The notes under the pieces: generated by a model
Seen by the model: the letters and a program-made list of their open reading frames with translations, nothing else
Databases searched by the model: none
What the model was told of the DNA's origin: nothing
Program-made: the position numbers and the translations under genes
Assembly: GCA_947085815.1 (NCBI GenBank)
Contig: CAMTXU010000021.1
Location: forward strand, 34,234-98,233
DNA from: Fen-1258 sp947085815
GTDB lineage: Bacteria; Bacteroidota; Ignavibacteria; Ignavibacteriales; Melioribacteraceae
Direction of reading: 5' to 3'
Length of the DNA: 64,000 nt
Part shown: one piece after another, positions 45,060-54,405 of the stretch
Layout: every line of letters starts with the position of its first letter
Numbering within the stretch: position 1 is the stretch's first letter

Positions 45060-46187
45060 TTAGAGAATTTTTTTTAGCTCATACATAAGTTTTTCAATTT
45101 GCTCGGAAGTATGCGATGAGAACACAACAATTCTTAAGGCGCCGTTTTCACCAGCACCGATGTATTGTATATACTGTATCACAATATTTTTCTTCATCAA
45201 ATCCCTTTGAAGCATTTTCATTTCTGATTTGCTGTTCAAAGTCCATGCAGCAATAGGTACTGTTGATTCTTCCACAGCGACACCTAATTTTTTTAACCCG
45301 GATTTCATTTTTACCGCATTCTCCCACAATCTGATTTTCAATTCAGGTTTTGATCTAAACAATTTTAATCCCTTCAGACTTGCGGCTGCCGCAGATGAAG
45401 GAGGCGGTGTAGCTCCGTTTTGTATCTGATTATTTTTAATCTCCTCGATAAATTCTTTATTGCCCGGAATAATTCCGCCAAAGCCACCCAATGCTTTCGA
45501 AAATGTCCCTCCGAAATAAAGTCTTCCGGAAGCTAATCCATAATGCTCATAAGTACCTCTTCCACCCGATCCGAGAACACCAATTGCATGAGCATCATCT
45601 ACCCATAGTATTCCATTATATTTTTCGGCTATTCCAGAATATTTATCTAATGGAGCTATCGTACCATAGATCGGGAAAATGCCGTCCGTAATAATTAAAG
45701 GTTTTTGTCCGGGCTGAAGATTTGATAAAATCATTTCTTCGAGATGAGCATCATTAAGATGTGAGAACTTATAAATCGGTTTGCCGCTTAAAACAGCCGC
45801 GTATTCATTACTGTAGTGTGATATTTCATCAATGAATACAACATCGAACATGTTTTTATTTTTTAACGCGTGTACCGCCGCTAGATCCGTTAAAAACCCG
45901 GAGGACAAATAGACGGAATCTTCACAATTAAAAAATTCCGCCGCTTCCTTTTCCACTTCAATTAGAAGTTTTGTCGTTCCAAAACTGTTTCTTGAAGATG
46001 AACTATTAATTCCATATTTCTTTAACGCATCAATTGCTGAGTTAATAACGTCTTCATTCTTGTGTAACTCGTAGTAGCTCGTTCCACCAAAATAAAGATA
46101 CTCTTTCCCATTTATTTTTGTGATAGCTCCCGGAGCGCCATCCATTAAATACGGGTATTCAATATTTTTAAAGTTTTCAATAAGCAT
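45060..46187 (-). CDS. Alpha-oxoamine synthase family PLP enzyme (AONS/KBL-like)
   Basis: 375 aa. Fold-type I features of the alpha-oxoamine synthases: SSRNSFGT near residue 64, His124 in DEISHYSN (stacks on PLP), VDDAHAIGVLG (about 197-206) and the PLP lysine Lys231 in GGTFSKALGG. Family members join an amino acid to an acyl-CoA (8-amino-7-oxononanoate, 2-amino-3-ketobutyrate, 3-ketosphinganine). The sequence starts somewhat shorter than BioF. No biotin gene is nearby, so the product is unknown. It is 8 bp from the upstream flavoprotein. Confidence 0.85.
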   Translation of the reverse strand: MLIENFKNIEYPYLMDGAPGAITKINGKEYLYFGGTSYYELHKNEDVINSAIDALKKYGINSSSSRNSFGTTKLLIEVEKEAAEFFNCEDSVYLSSGFLTDLAAVHALKNKNMFDVVFIDEISHYSNEYAAVLSGKPIYKFSHLNDAHLEEMILSNLQPGQKPLIITDGIFPIYGTIAPLDKYSGIAEKYNGILWVDDAHAIGVLGSGGRGTYEHYGLASGRLYFGGTFSKALGGFGGIIPGNKEFIEEIKNNQIQNGATPPPSSAAAASLKGLKLFRSKPELKIRLWENAVKMKSGLKKLGVAVEESTVPIAAWTLNSKSEMKMLQRDLMKKNIVIQYIQYIGAGENGALRIVVFSSHTSEQIEKLMYELKKIL

Positions 46188-46195
46188 AGGATTAT

Positions 46196-49123
46196 CTATT
46201 TTTTAAGAGCATCATAAATTATCTCTATCGGATGAAACGCACTCCTTTCGGTTCCATCTTTAATTTGATGTCTGCAACTTGTTCCCGGGGCACAGATGAG
46301 AGTATTCAAATTCTCTTCTCTAATAGCGGGGAATAAAACCAATTCGCCGACTTTCATCGACAATTCATAATGTTCTTTTTCGTAACCAAAAGCACCTGCC
46401 ATTCCGCAGCATCCTGATGGAATTTCTTCTACTTGATAATTTTTAGGCAATGAAAGTGCTTCAATTGTAGCTCTTGTAGAGGCTATGGCTTTTTGCTGGC
46501 AATGTCCATGGAGTTTTACTTTTCTAAACTCATCGGTAAATGATTCGGGTGATATTTTACCTTTGTTTAATTCCGATGAAATAAATTCTTCAAACGTGAA
46601 AGTGGATTCCGATATTTTTTCTGCAGCACCTCTTAAGTTAGAATCGACCAAATCTAAATACTCATCTCTAAATGATAAAATCGCCGACACTTCAATTCCA
46701 ACTAGCGGCGCAGCCGGTGTGATTAAATTTTTGAGTGACGAAACGTTCTCAATCGCAATTTTTTTAGCGTTCCTCAGCAAACCCTTGGTTATAAAAGTTC
46801 TACCGCTCTCCACATGTTCTGGAATCAATACTTCATAACCCAAATGCGTGAGCAGAAGAAAAGCTTTCTCTCCTAATTCCGCTTCATTATAATTTGTAAA
46901 TTCGTCTATGAACAGAAAAACTTTTCCGTTGGGATAACTTGTTTTTTTATACTGATCTCTGTTTTTCTTATACCAGTTCGAGAAAGTATTCTTAGACAAT
47001 AGGGGCAGGTTACGATCGGGGCTAAATCCGATTAGCTTATTTGTCAGCTTCGATTTAATAAAGAAATTTACTATACTGGAATAATTTGAGACTATTGAAT
47101 TTATTTTAGGAAGATAAGCAATCAGCCTGGTTCTTAAAGGTATTCCATTCGAATCATAATAATGTTGTAAAAATTCGCTTTTTAATTTAGCCATATCCAG
47201 ACCGGAAGGGCATTCCGATTTACAAGCTTTACATGAAAGGCACAAATCCATTACTTCGTAAATTTCATGATGATCAAACGGATTTGATTTTTGAGATCTG
47301 GTTAGAAACTCTCTTAATGTATTGGCACGCGCTCTCGTTGAATTTTTTTCATCTCTTGTTGCTCTAAAGCTTGGGCACATTGTACCGCCGATCAAATCGG
47401 ATTTTCTGCAATCTGCCGAACCGTTACATTTTTCAGTCGCTCTTAGGATTCCTTTCGTTCCGGAAAAATTATACACGGTAGAAATATCTTTTGGCTTTTT
47501 GTCAATTTCATATCTTAAATTCGAATTCATCGGAACTGTATCTACAACCTTGCCCGGATTAAAAAGATTATTAGTATCCCAAACTTTTTTAATTTCTTTG
47601 CACAATTGGTAATTATGCTCGCCAATCACAATGGGAATAAATTCGCCCCTTAATCTTCCATCGCCATGTTCACCGCTTAATGATCCTTTATACTTCTTAA
47701 CGAGATGAGCAACTTCTTTTGTTATAGTATAGAAAAGTTTTACATCGAAAGAATCTTTCAGATTCAACATAGGATTTAAGTGTAGTTCGCCTGAACCGAT
47801 ATGAGCGTAATAGGCACAATCCAAATTATTTATTTTCAATATTTGCTGCAATTCAGCCATGAAGTCAGGCAGATCAATAGGTCTAACGCAAGTGTCCTCT
47901 ATAAACTGCTCGGTTCTTTTATCCCCGGGAATATTTCCTAAAAGACCTAAACCTGCTTTCCGAATAGCCCATACTTTATTTACATCATCATTCATCAGAA
48001 GCGGATAGTGATAACCATATCCCTCATTTTTTAAATCATTTATCAGAGCCGTAGCCAGTTCTTTTATCTCATCTTCTGTATCTCTCGCAAATTCTACTAC
48101 AACCAATGCTGCGGGATCACCTTTGATAAAAAAACGGTTTTTGCTCTGCTCTATATTAACCTTTGTGCATTCAAGAATTTTTCCGTCTATCAGTTCTACC
48201 GCGCCCGGTTTATATTTTAACGCAATTAAATTTGCTTTAAAAGCTTCTTCCAAAGAATTCATATGAACCGGAATGACACCAACATTTTTGGGGGGAAGCG
48301 GCAATAGGTTTAACTTAATTTCTGTAGTAAATGCTAGTGTTCCTTCTGAACCGGCTAACAGTTTACATACATTAAAATTATCATCACCCATGCCGAACGC
48401 ATTGCATTTGAGGAGCTGATCAATAGCGTAGCCGTTATTCCGTCTGTTTATTTCTTGAGAGGGATATTCATTAATTATTTCTTCTTGATTGTTACGATTG
48501 GAAAGTATCTTGAATAGTTCTTTGAAAATATTATTCTCAAGAGAATCGCCGCTGCACTTTTCTATTAATTCCTCTTTTGTCATTGATCTGAAAGATACTT
48601 CCGAACCATCGCTCAAAATTACATCTGCTTCGAGAACATGATCTCTCGTTGAACCGTATAAAATAGAATGCGCTCCGCAAGAATTATTACCAAACATTCC
48701 GCCAAAATTGCATCTGTTGCCGGTTGCAGTCTCAGGACCGAAGAACAAACCATACTTTTTAAGATGAATATTCAATTCATCAAGAACTACTCCCGGTTGT
48801 ACCCTAGCCCATTTTTCCCCGGCATTTACTTCGATAATGTTATTCATGTATTTTGATACATCAACAACAATTCCATTACCGACCACTTGCCCGGCTAATG
48901 AAGTACCCGCTGCTCTCGGAATAATCGGAATATTATTTTCGATCGCAAAATTTATTATCTGTTTAATGTCTTGTTTGGTTTTGGGAAGAACAACGGCTTG
49001 CGGCTTTTCTCTATAGACCGATGCGTCCGTGGCATAAATTACTTTTGATAATTCATCTGTTAGGATTTCTCCTTCGAAGTTCTGCTGTAATTTTGTAAAC
49101 AGATGACTACTATCTAAAATCAT
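46196..49123 (-). CDS. FAD-linked oxidase/Fe-S fusion (GlcD-GlcF type dehydrogenase)
   Basis: 975 aa from the ATG at 49123, 12 bp after the preceding stop. N-terminal FAD-binding type 4 domain: VVLPKTKQDIKQII, PRAAGTSLAGQ, NRCNFGGMFGNNSCGAHS. A FAD-linked oxidase C-terminal domain follows, with SGEHGDGRLRG. The C-terminal third is GlcF-like, with CLSCKACKSECPSG (about 620) and a CCG domain (HCQQKA and SGCCGMAGAFGYE). Such fused proteins oxidise D-2-hydroxyacids (D-lactate, D-2-hydroxyglutarate). It feeds electrons to the membrane chain. Substrate unknown. Confidence 0.9.
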   Translation of the reverse strand: MILDSSHLFTKLQQNFEGEILTDELSKVIYATDASVYREKPQAVVLPKTKQDIKQIINFAIENNIPIIPRAAGTSLAGQVVGNGIVVDVSKYMNNIIEVNAGEKWARVQPGVVLDELNIHLKKYGLFFGPETATGNRCNFGGMFGNNSCGAHSILYGSTRDHVLEADVILSDGSEVSFRSMTKEELIEKCSGDSLENNIFKELFKILSNRNNQEEIINEYPSQEINRRNNGYAIDQLLKCNAFGMGDDNFNVCKLLAGSEGTLAFTTEIKLNLLPLPPKNVGVIPVHMNSLEEAFKANLIALKYKPGAVELIDGKILECTKVNIEQSKNRFFIKGDPAALVVVEFARDTEDEIKELATALINDLKNEGYGYHYPLLMNDDVNKVWAIRKAGLGLLGNIPGDKRTEQFIEDTCVRPIDLPDFMAELQQILKINNLDCAYYAHIGSGELHLNPMLNLKDSFDVKLFYTITKEVAHLVKKYKGSLSGEHGDGRLRGEFIPIVIGEHNYQLCKEIKKVWDTNNLFNPGKVVDTVPMNSNLRYEIDKKPKDISTVYNFSGTKGILRATEKCNGSADCRKSDLIGGTMCPSFRATRDEKNSTRARANTLREFLTRSQKSNPFDHHEIYEVMDLCLSCKACKSECPSGLDMAKLKSEFLQHYYDSNGIPLRTRLIAYLPKINSIVSNYSSIVNFFIKSKLTNKLIGFSPDRNLPLLSKNTFSNWYKKNRDQYKKTSYPNGKVFLFIDEFTNYNEAELGEKAFLLLTHLGYEVLIPEHVESGRTFITKGLLRNAKKIAIENVSSLKNLITPAAPLVGIEVSAILSFRDEYLDLVDSNLRGAAEKISESTFTFEEFISSELNKGKISPESFTDEFRKVKLHGHCQQKAIASTRATIEALSLPKNYQVEEIPSGCCGMAGAFGYEKEHYELSMKVGELVLFPAIREENLNTLICAPGTSCRHQIKDGTERSAFHPIEIIYDALKK

Positions 49124-49135
49124 TCGTAACAATCC

Positions 49136-50140
49136 TTACTTCTCTCGGTTCTTTAGTTTGTCAGTCAAACACCCAAATGCAGTATCGCTAAGTGTTACTT
49201 GATTAAGAACATCTATAACTAATTCTTTTGTTATTTTTTCAAAATCTTCTTCTCTCGGAAATATAAGTACTCCTCCCAAATCTACAGCAGCGGGGCTAAT
49301 TAATATTTTATTTTTCCCATCATCAAAAAATTGAGTGGGTCTATGCTTGCTTCTGGGAAAAATTAACAATCTCCAACTTGTATCATAATTACAAATGATG
49401 TTCATCATCGGCTCTGTGGTGGATTGCTTATTGCTAAGACAATCATAAATTTTAGCAAACTCGTCTATCACTCTTGAACTGTTATCACTCTCAATTGAGA
49501 TAAAATTTCTAAGACAGCCGGAAACGGCTGTAGTTTTTAGTTCCTCATCTTGAAAAACTATTTTTCCGTAATTTTTAATAATCTCTTTATACTCCCGGTC
49601 AATCTTCATAAAGCCGAAATTGCCGGCTTGAAAATGCAGATGATCGGGTGCTGAAGCACCGCATTTTGGTCCGTTATAAAATACTGAATAGTCCTTGCCG
49701 AGCATCGAAGAGATCAATAGCATGTTGGCGATTTCAGATATAATTGCCTGCGGAATATGATTGATAGTTGGAATTGTAAAATGCTTATGAAAAATTGGAA
49801 AGGGATTGATTAGAAGAATATAGTTTTCAAAAACAGAGACGGCTTTTTGTTCGGCAGGCAAATTATCGATGCATAAAAAACAGGGGCGCGCTTGGATTGA
49901 TTTGGCATCTACTTTCGCAGAAGAAGAGGTAATTCTCCCCGGATTAAACTGTGCCTCAATTGTATAATTATCGAATTCGAATAATTTTGTTTGAACTGCG
50001 GATAGGCTTTTATATCCATCGGCGGCGAGATTCCAATTATTGAGTTGCTGGTAAAATAAATTCCCTGCTTTTTGTGGAAGATCTCCTAAATCATCCTCTT
50101 TTTTCAAATAAAGTTCTTCTCTATAAAACTCTTTCTGCAT
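49136..50140 (-). CDS. DUF4922 HIT-like nucleotidyltransferase-type protein
   Basis: 334 aa. It matches the DUF4922 style common in Bacteroidota: RPCFLCIDNLPAEQK near residue 92, INPFPIFHKHFTI near 115 and an HIT-like active-site segment GPKCGASAPDHLHFQAG (about 157-173) holding H-x-H-x-Q. HIT-type phosphorylases such as GDP-hexose phosphorylase and Ap4A phosphorylase share this last motif. It could cleave or form a nucleotide-sugar bond. The start overlaps the GT2 gene by 20 bp. Confidence 0.8.
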   Translation of the reverse strand: MQKEFYREELYLKKEDDLGDLPQKAGNLFYQQLNNWNLAADGYKSLSAVQTKLFEFDNYTIEAQFNPGRITSSSAKVDAKSIQARPCFLCIDNLPAEQKAVSVFENYILLINPFPIFHKHFTIPTINHIPQAIISEIANMLLISSMLGKDYSVFYNGPKCGASAPDHLHFQAGNFGFMKIDREYKEIIKNYGKIVFQDEELKTTAVSGCLRNFISIESDNSSRVIDEFAKIYDCLSNKQSTTEPMMNIICNYDTSWRLLIFPRSKHRPTQFFDDGKNKILISPAAVDLGGVLIFPREEDFEKITKELVIDVLNQVTLSDTAFGCLTDKLKNREK

Positions 50141-51584
50141 TTCTATTTTTCCTCTGACGCGCTAGTACCTCAATTGTTCTTAACCTATCTTTATACTCAT
50201 TGTAAGAGTTTTGTTTTTCTATATCCAAAGCCGCGTCTGAATTGCCTTCCCACCTTCTGCATAAGTAAATTGGTTTATAAATTCTTCCTATCTGATAATC
50301 TCTCGATATTGCTAAGCCAACAGCATAGTCTTCTCCGTAACTTACATTTGGAATTTTATACTCTCGTAGAATCGGCGTATAAAATGCGCGGGGTGCGCCA
50401 AGACCGTTAATTCTAAGCGCATTATTTCTGCCGTTATCCGGCGTCCATTCTTTATGATCAATTATACCGGGAGGAATTTCTTCCAGTTTGAAATTAGTCA
50501 TTTTGTATGATCCGATAACCATCGCGCATTTTTCTTTTCTGAAAGTATCTACTACGGTTTGAACTGTGTTTTCATCCGCGTATACATCATCGCTGTCCAA
50601 TTGTATTGAATATTTGCCGCATAGTTTATTTTGAACCGCTTCATTCCAGCATCCGCCAATTCCCAGATCTTTTCTATCCGGTATAATGTGAACCAAGCGG
50701 GAATCTCTTTTTACGAATTCTTTTATTTTCTCTGTTGTACCGTCATCGGAATAATTATCAACAACGATGAGATTAAACTTAAAATCTGTCTTCTGAATCA
50801 GTACTGATTCTATAGCATCGCCAATTGTACTAAATCTATTCTTCACAGGTATTATAACAGATGCCTCAAATTCGAAATCGTTTACATTTGCGTCGATCTC
50901 TCTAAAATTCGGAGCCAGATATGTATCTATTTTTTTTAGGTGATAAGTAACCGCTTTTTCCATCTCAATTTGAACCTCGCGGTTCTTCGGATTTACATAA
51001 TCGAATTGTTTTACTCCGCTTTTTCTTGTATCAAATTCGAACGTGGAGTACAAAAACTCCGGTATTCTTAGAAAGGTACTTTCTCTTGAAAGATGCAAAC
51101 GTAAATTATAAAGTCCGGCAAATTTATACTCTTCCTCACTCTTAAAATTTTTCAGAAACTCCGTATTTAAAAGCATCATACTGCCGAAATCAAAATCGTC
51201 TCTTAGACTTCCCAACTGATAATCATTAACCGGATGGCGACTTACAGAGTTCTCTTTAATTGTATTGTAGTTTGAATACACAAATCCCGCTCCGGTGGAG
51301 TCTATCGCGTTATAAAACCGTTCAAAGGCAAATTGACCGAATTGATATTTGCTGTCCTGTGTAAAAAGCAATATATATTTTGTACCGGTTTTACTGATGA
51401 CCAAATCAATTGTAGCCGAACTAGCTAAATCGTTTACTCTAAGAATTTCACAATTGGCGGGGGTGTTAGTAATTTCATCATTGGCTAACAAAAATATTTT
51501 AGAAACGAGGTTACTATTCAGCATCTCATTGATTGCTTCAATACTATGCTGCAAACCGCTATAGGGAAGAATCGCTGTAATCAT
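50121..51584 (-). CDS. Family 2 glycosyltransferase with extra N-terminal domain
   Basis: 487 aa. The GT-A domain lies in the C-terminal half: ASVIIPVKNRFSTIGDAIESVL (about 239-260), VVDNYSDDGTTEKI (about 272-285) and the metal-binding SIQLDSDDVYADE (about 325-337). The first 230 residues hold a degenerate second nucleotide-diphospho-sugar-like region (TKYILLFTQDSKYQFG near 69, SGVKQFDYV). It heads a five-gene run with the overlapping DUF4922 gene, suggesting the two act on the same sugar nucleotide (inference). No transmembrane segment is evident. Confidence 0.85.
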   Translation of the reverse strand: MITAILPYSGLQHSIEAINEMLNSNLVSKIFLLANDEITNTPANCEILRVNDLASSATIDLVISKTGTKYILLFTQDSKYQFGQFAFERFYNAIDSTGAGFVYSNYNTIKENSVSRHPVNDYQLGSLRDDFDFGSMMLLNTEFLKNFKSEEEYKFAGLYNLRLHLSRESTFLRIPEFLYSTFEFDTRKSGVKQFDYVNPKNREVQIEMEKAVTYHLKKIDTYLAPNFREIDANVNDFEFEASVIIPVKNRFSTIGDAIESVLIQKTDFKFNLIVVDNYSDDGTTEKIKEFVKRDSRLVHIIPDRKDLGIGGCWNEAVQNKLCGKYSIQLDSDDVYADENTVQTVVDTFRKEKCAMVIGSYKMTNFKLEEIPPGIIDHKEWTPDNGRNNALRINGLGAPRAFYTPILREYKIPNVSYGEDYAVGLAISRDYQIGRIYKPIYLCRRWEGNSDAALDIEKQNSYNEYKDRLRTIEVLARQRKNRNAERVL

Positions 51585-51620
51585 CTAAGTTAATATCTCC
51601 ATCGGGTTATCTTACTTTTT

Positions 51621-51636
51621 CAACTTTATAAAGTTG
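51621..51636. repeat. Short perfect palindrome upstream of GT2 gene
   Basis: CAACTTTATAAAGTTG is a perfect 16 bp palindrome 36 bp upstream of the GT2 start codon. It could be an operator half-site pair for the GT2 operon or part of the 3' flank of the T9SS gene. Only its position and symmetry support it. Confidence 0.4.
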
Positions 51637-51694
51637 AGTGCAGAATTAATTTTCAAAAAGAAGAGAGTGAAGAAACTTAATTTCATTTATAAAG

Positions 51695-51728
51695 ATTCCC
51701 CTCTTAAAATATTTTTGAAGAGGGGAAT
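51695..51728 (-). terminator. Strong hairpin terminator after the T9SS cargo gene
   Basis: ATTCCCCTCTT (51695-51705) pairs perfectly with AAGAGGGGAAT (51718-51728), an 11 bp stem with a 12 nt loop. It lies 32 bp past the stop of the minus-strand T9SS gene and would end that operon. The T-run after the stem on the minus strand is weak. Confidence 0.7.
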
Positions 51729-51760
51729 TTGAATCTCCTAACAAATTATTTCTACAAGAA

Positions 51761-53086
51761 CTACTTCATTAACAACATTTTTTTCGATATTACGAACTTG
51801 CCTGCGTTAAGTGTATACATGTACATGCCGCTCGATAACTTGGACGCATTGAAGTCAACCTGATATGTACCGGCACTTTTGAACTCATTTAGAAGAGTGG
51901 CAACTTCCTGCCCGAGTGTGTTATAAACTTTTAAGCTAACAAATCCTTCTTCAGGAATTGAGAACTTAATGTTTGTTGTCGGGTTAAATGGATTAGGATA
52001 GTTTTGGGATAAATCATATCCAACAGGTAATTCAGCAATTTCTTTAACACTTACAGGCCCTTGAACAACTTTTTGAATAAAATCAGCACCTGCTACACCA
52101 AAACTTCCAAGATAAGCAATTTTACCATCAGGACTGAAAGCCAATGCTCTTGGTCTTTCATCCGCAACAGTTGGAACGGCAAATTTCCATTTTAGACTAT
52201 CTACTACTTTTTTCTGCACAACATCATAAGCATACCAGGTACCTTTTGTATATGGAGGTGATGGTAGATCATTTTGAGATCCGCCTGACATCCATAATTG
52301 GTTCTTGTTTGTTGGATGCCATGTGAATGATTCGACCTTAGCTCCAATCATTATTGAATCTTTGAGTGCAAAGCTGGAAAACTCATCTGCCCGGGTATAA
52401 ACGTGTACTTTACCATTTGTGTAACCAGCATAGTAAATTGTATTACCATCACTAGAAACCTCAAAACTTCTTGAGAAACTTGTTGTGGTTTGTATTGCAG
52501 TACCAATTAATGTTAGATTTTGATCATACATTGAGAGCGGATATTGACCGCCTGTAACTGGTCCGACAAAGATTGTTCCACTAGAAGAAACACATGGTGC
52601 TGTAGATGCACCCATTGTAACAGGTGCCAACATAACTTTCTTTATCCCTAAACCGGTCTTGTAGTTTATCAAATACATCATTGGTCCATTAGGAGCAGTA
52701 GTACCTGTAACTAAAAGAATATTTCCGTCAATATTTGTTCTCATACCCCTCTGTGAGGTATTGTACATTGTATCGCCCAGAACTTGAAATATTGGAGAGA
52801 AAGAGGCCTGCGAACCATCCGGATTGAAGATATATGTGAGATAGCAAGCAAGACGGAGCGGCTTACCGGTTGCCGGATTAATAAAAGCTGTAGTTGCAAC
52901 ATTAGAATATCTTCCTGCCCATATTTTCCCGTCAGGGTCAACTGCCATTGCATGATTCTGACCTGTCTTGTAAAGAGCGTCAGTAGGTGCATTAGCTGGC
53001 CAAGCCCCTTGATTTGTCCACTGAGCCATGTTAATACTTGCTGTAATCAAAACCAAAACAAGTATAAAAGTAATTTTCTTAAGCAT
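51761..53086 (-). CDS. T9SS-sorted extracellular repeat protein
   Basis: 441 aa. A signal peptide ends at MAQ near residue 22. The body is a beta-rich, probably propeller-like domain (repeats such as DGKIWAGRYS, DGNILLVTG, SDGNTIYYAG, DGKIAYLGS). The last ~80 residues are a type A sorting domain: NYPNPFNPTTNIKFSIP, VYNTLGQEVATLL, SSGMYMYTL and a basic SKKMLLMK end. It is exported through the T9SS and attached to or released from the cell surface. It is the last gene of the TonB receptor operon. A GAGGAGG site precedes the ATG. Confidence 0.88.
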   Translation of the reverse strand: MLKKITFILVLVLITASINMAQWTNQGAWPANAPTDALYKTGQNHAMAVDPDGKIWAGRYSNVATTAFINPATGKPLRLACYLTYIFNPDGSQASFSPIFQVLGDTMYNTSQRGMRTNIDGNILLVTGTTAPNGPMMYLINYKTGLGIKKVMLAPVTMGASTAPCVSSSGTIFVGPVTGGQYPLSMYDQNLTLIGTAIQTTTSFSRSFEVSSDGNTIYYAGYTNGKVHVYTRADEFSSFALKDSIMIGAKVESFTWHPTNKNQLWMSGGSQNDLPSPPYTKGTWYAYDVVQKKVVDSLKWKFAVPTVADERPRALAFSPDGKIAYLGSFGVAGADFIQKVVQGPVSVKEIAELPVGYDLSQNYPNPFNPTTNIKFSIPEEGFVSLKVYNTLGQEVATLLNEFKSAGTYQVDFNASKLSSGMYMYTLNAGKFVISKKMLLMK

Positions 53087-53160
53087 GATGCCTCCTCTTG
53101 TTATTTGAAATACTGTTTATTAAACCAATTAATGAATACGACTAATGTTTCTATTATACT

Positions 53161-54357
53161 TTATCTACCGTAATAAGGTGCGCTCAGCTTCTGCATATCA
53201 ACACGCACTAATGTGTGAAGAATGGCTCCCGCGTCAGTATACTCTCTAATATAGAATAAATTCTTTTTTGTACCCCACGACATCGACTTGGCGGCAGTAC
53301 CTATTAGTCCGGGGTATAAACTGGAAGCGGTTCCACTGCTGCTTACAACAATTAGAGGGTCTACCAAATCGGTACCTAATATCATTCCTCCATCTTCAGC
53401 AAATTCAACTCCGCTAACAACTACTTTGCCCAATCCGTATTTAGCGCCGATATCAAAATATTTTTCTTTATTACCTAATGATGTGTTCGAATTGATTTTA
53501 TACCTATAAACTGCCTCTTCCATACTATTCTTTCCCGCGACATAAAGATAACCGTTAAAAACCCTTACTCCGGAAACGGTATAATCGATTGGAAAGGCTG
53601 TTATAACTTTGGCTGGTGTAACACTGTATAAATTGCCGCCGCTTCCTGAAGCCCAGATGTTCTTCGAAGCATCGAAATCTAACGCAACTATTGAGATACC
53701 TGTAGGGAAGGTAACAAATGTAGCACTTGGCTTACCTTCTTCAACTTGTGAGATTAATCTCAAGTTTCTTGTCGCGTAAATAATATTATTCGGTCCAACT
53801 TTCATATCAAAGAAGAACGACTCGCCTCCCTTTGGTGCAAAATCAGTTATAGCACCAGTAGAAGATATTTTTTTAACACCTTTGTCTTTTAAATAAACAA
53901 AGACATTCTCATTCTTATCTACCGCAACAGTCATTGGATCATCAACACCCTTAGCGAAAGCAAAATAAACTCCAACAGCTTCCAAAAGGTTATATTTTGA
54001 AATATTGCTGAAGTCTTCAACGCCTTTAACAGCAATTTTTACATTAAGATTATTTTGTATAATCTGAGGGGCTTTGACAATTAGAGAGGTTGATGAGGCT
54101 GATAATACAGTTGCCTGCTTAGTACCGAAGTAAACGAAATTCTCTTCTTTCACGGGAGAGAAATTTGATCCGTTTATAGTAACATCGGTAACACCGGCTA
54201 AAGCCTCATTTGCCGGAAGTAAGCCGGAAATAACCGGCGTGCTTCCTTTCGGTTCCACTTGATATAAACTCGGAGCCGGTTCTTGGTTACAGCCATAAAT
54301 AATTGCAGTTAGAAAAATTATTATGACCAGATAAAAAATTTGTTTTTGCTTTTTCAT
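53161..54357 (-). CDS. IPT/TIG-domain lipoprotein with beta-propeller-like C-terminus
   Basis: 398 aa. Lipoprotein signal with the lipobox cysteine in IIYGCNQ (about residue 23). An IPT/TIG immunoglobulin-like domain follows (about 40-115: GVTDVTINGSNFSP, VYFGTKQATVLSASSTSLIVKAP). The rest resembles NHL/SMP-30-like repeats (DPMTVAVDKNENVFVYLKD). These are typical of outer-membrane lipoproteins next to SusC/TonB systems, where they bind ligands. Confidence 0.82.
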   Translation of the reverse strand: MKKQKQIFYLVIIIFLTAIIYGCNQEPAPSLYQVEPKGSTPVISGLLPANEALAGVTDVTINGSNFSPVKEENFVYFGTKQATVLSASSTSLIVKAPQIIQNNLNVKIAVKGVEDFSNISKYNLLEAVGVYFAFAKGVDDPMTVAVDKNENVFVYLKDKGVKKISSTGAITDFAPKGGESFFFDMKVGPNNIIYATRNLRLISQVEEGKPSATFVTFPTGISIVALDFDASKNIWASGSGGNLYSVTPAKVITAFPIDYTVSGVRVFNGYLYVAGKNSMEEAVYRYKINSNTSLGNKEKYFDIGAKYGLGKVVVSGVEFAEDGGMILGTDLVDPLIVVSSSGTASSLYPGLIGTAAKSMSWGTKKNLFYIREYTDAGAILHTLVRVDMQKLSAPYYGR

Positions 54358-54405
54358 ATTTAGATACCAATATTTTTTTCAATTAAATGATCTATCTGCA
54401 TTCAC

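Noticed and set aside
45060..46187. BioF (biotin synthesis) assignment
   Set aside because: No other biotin gene is present and neighbours differ, so only the broader oxoamine synthase family is called.
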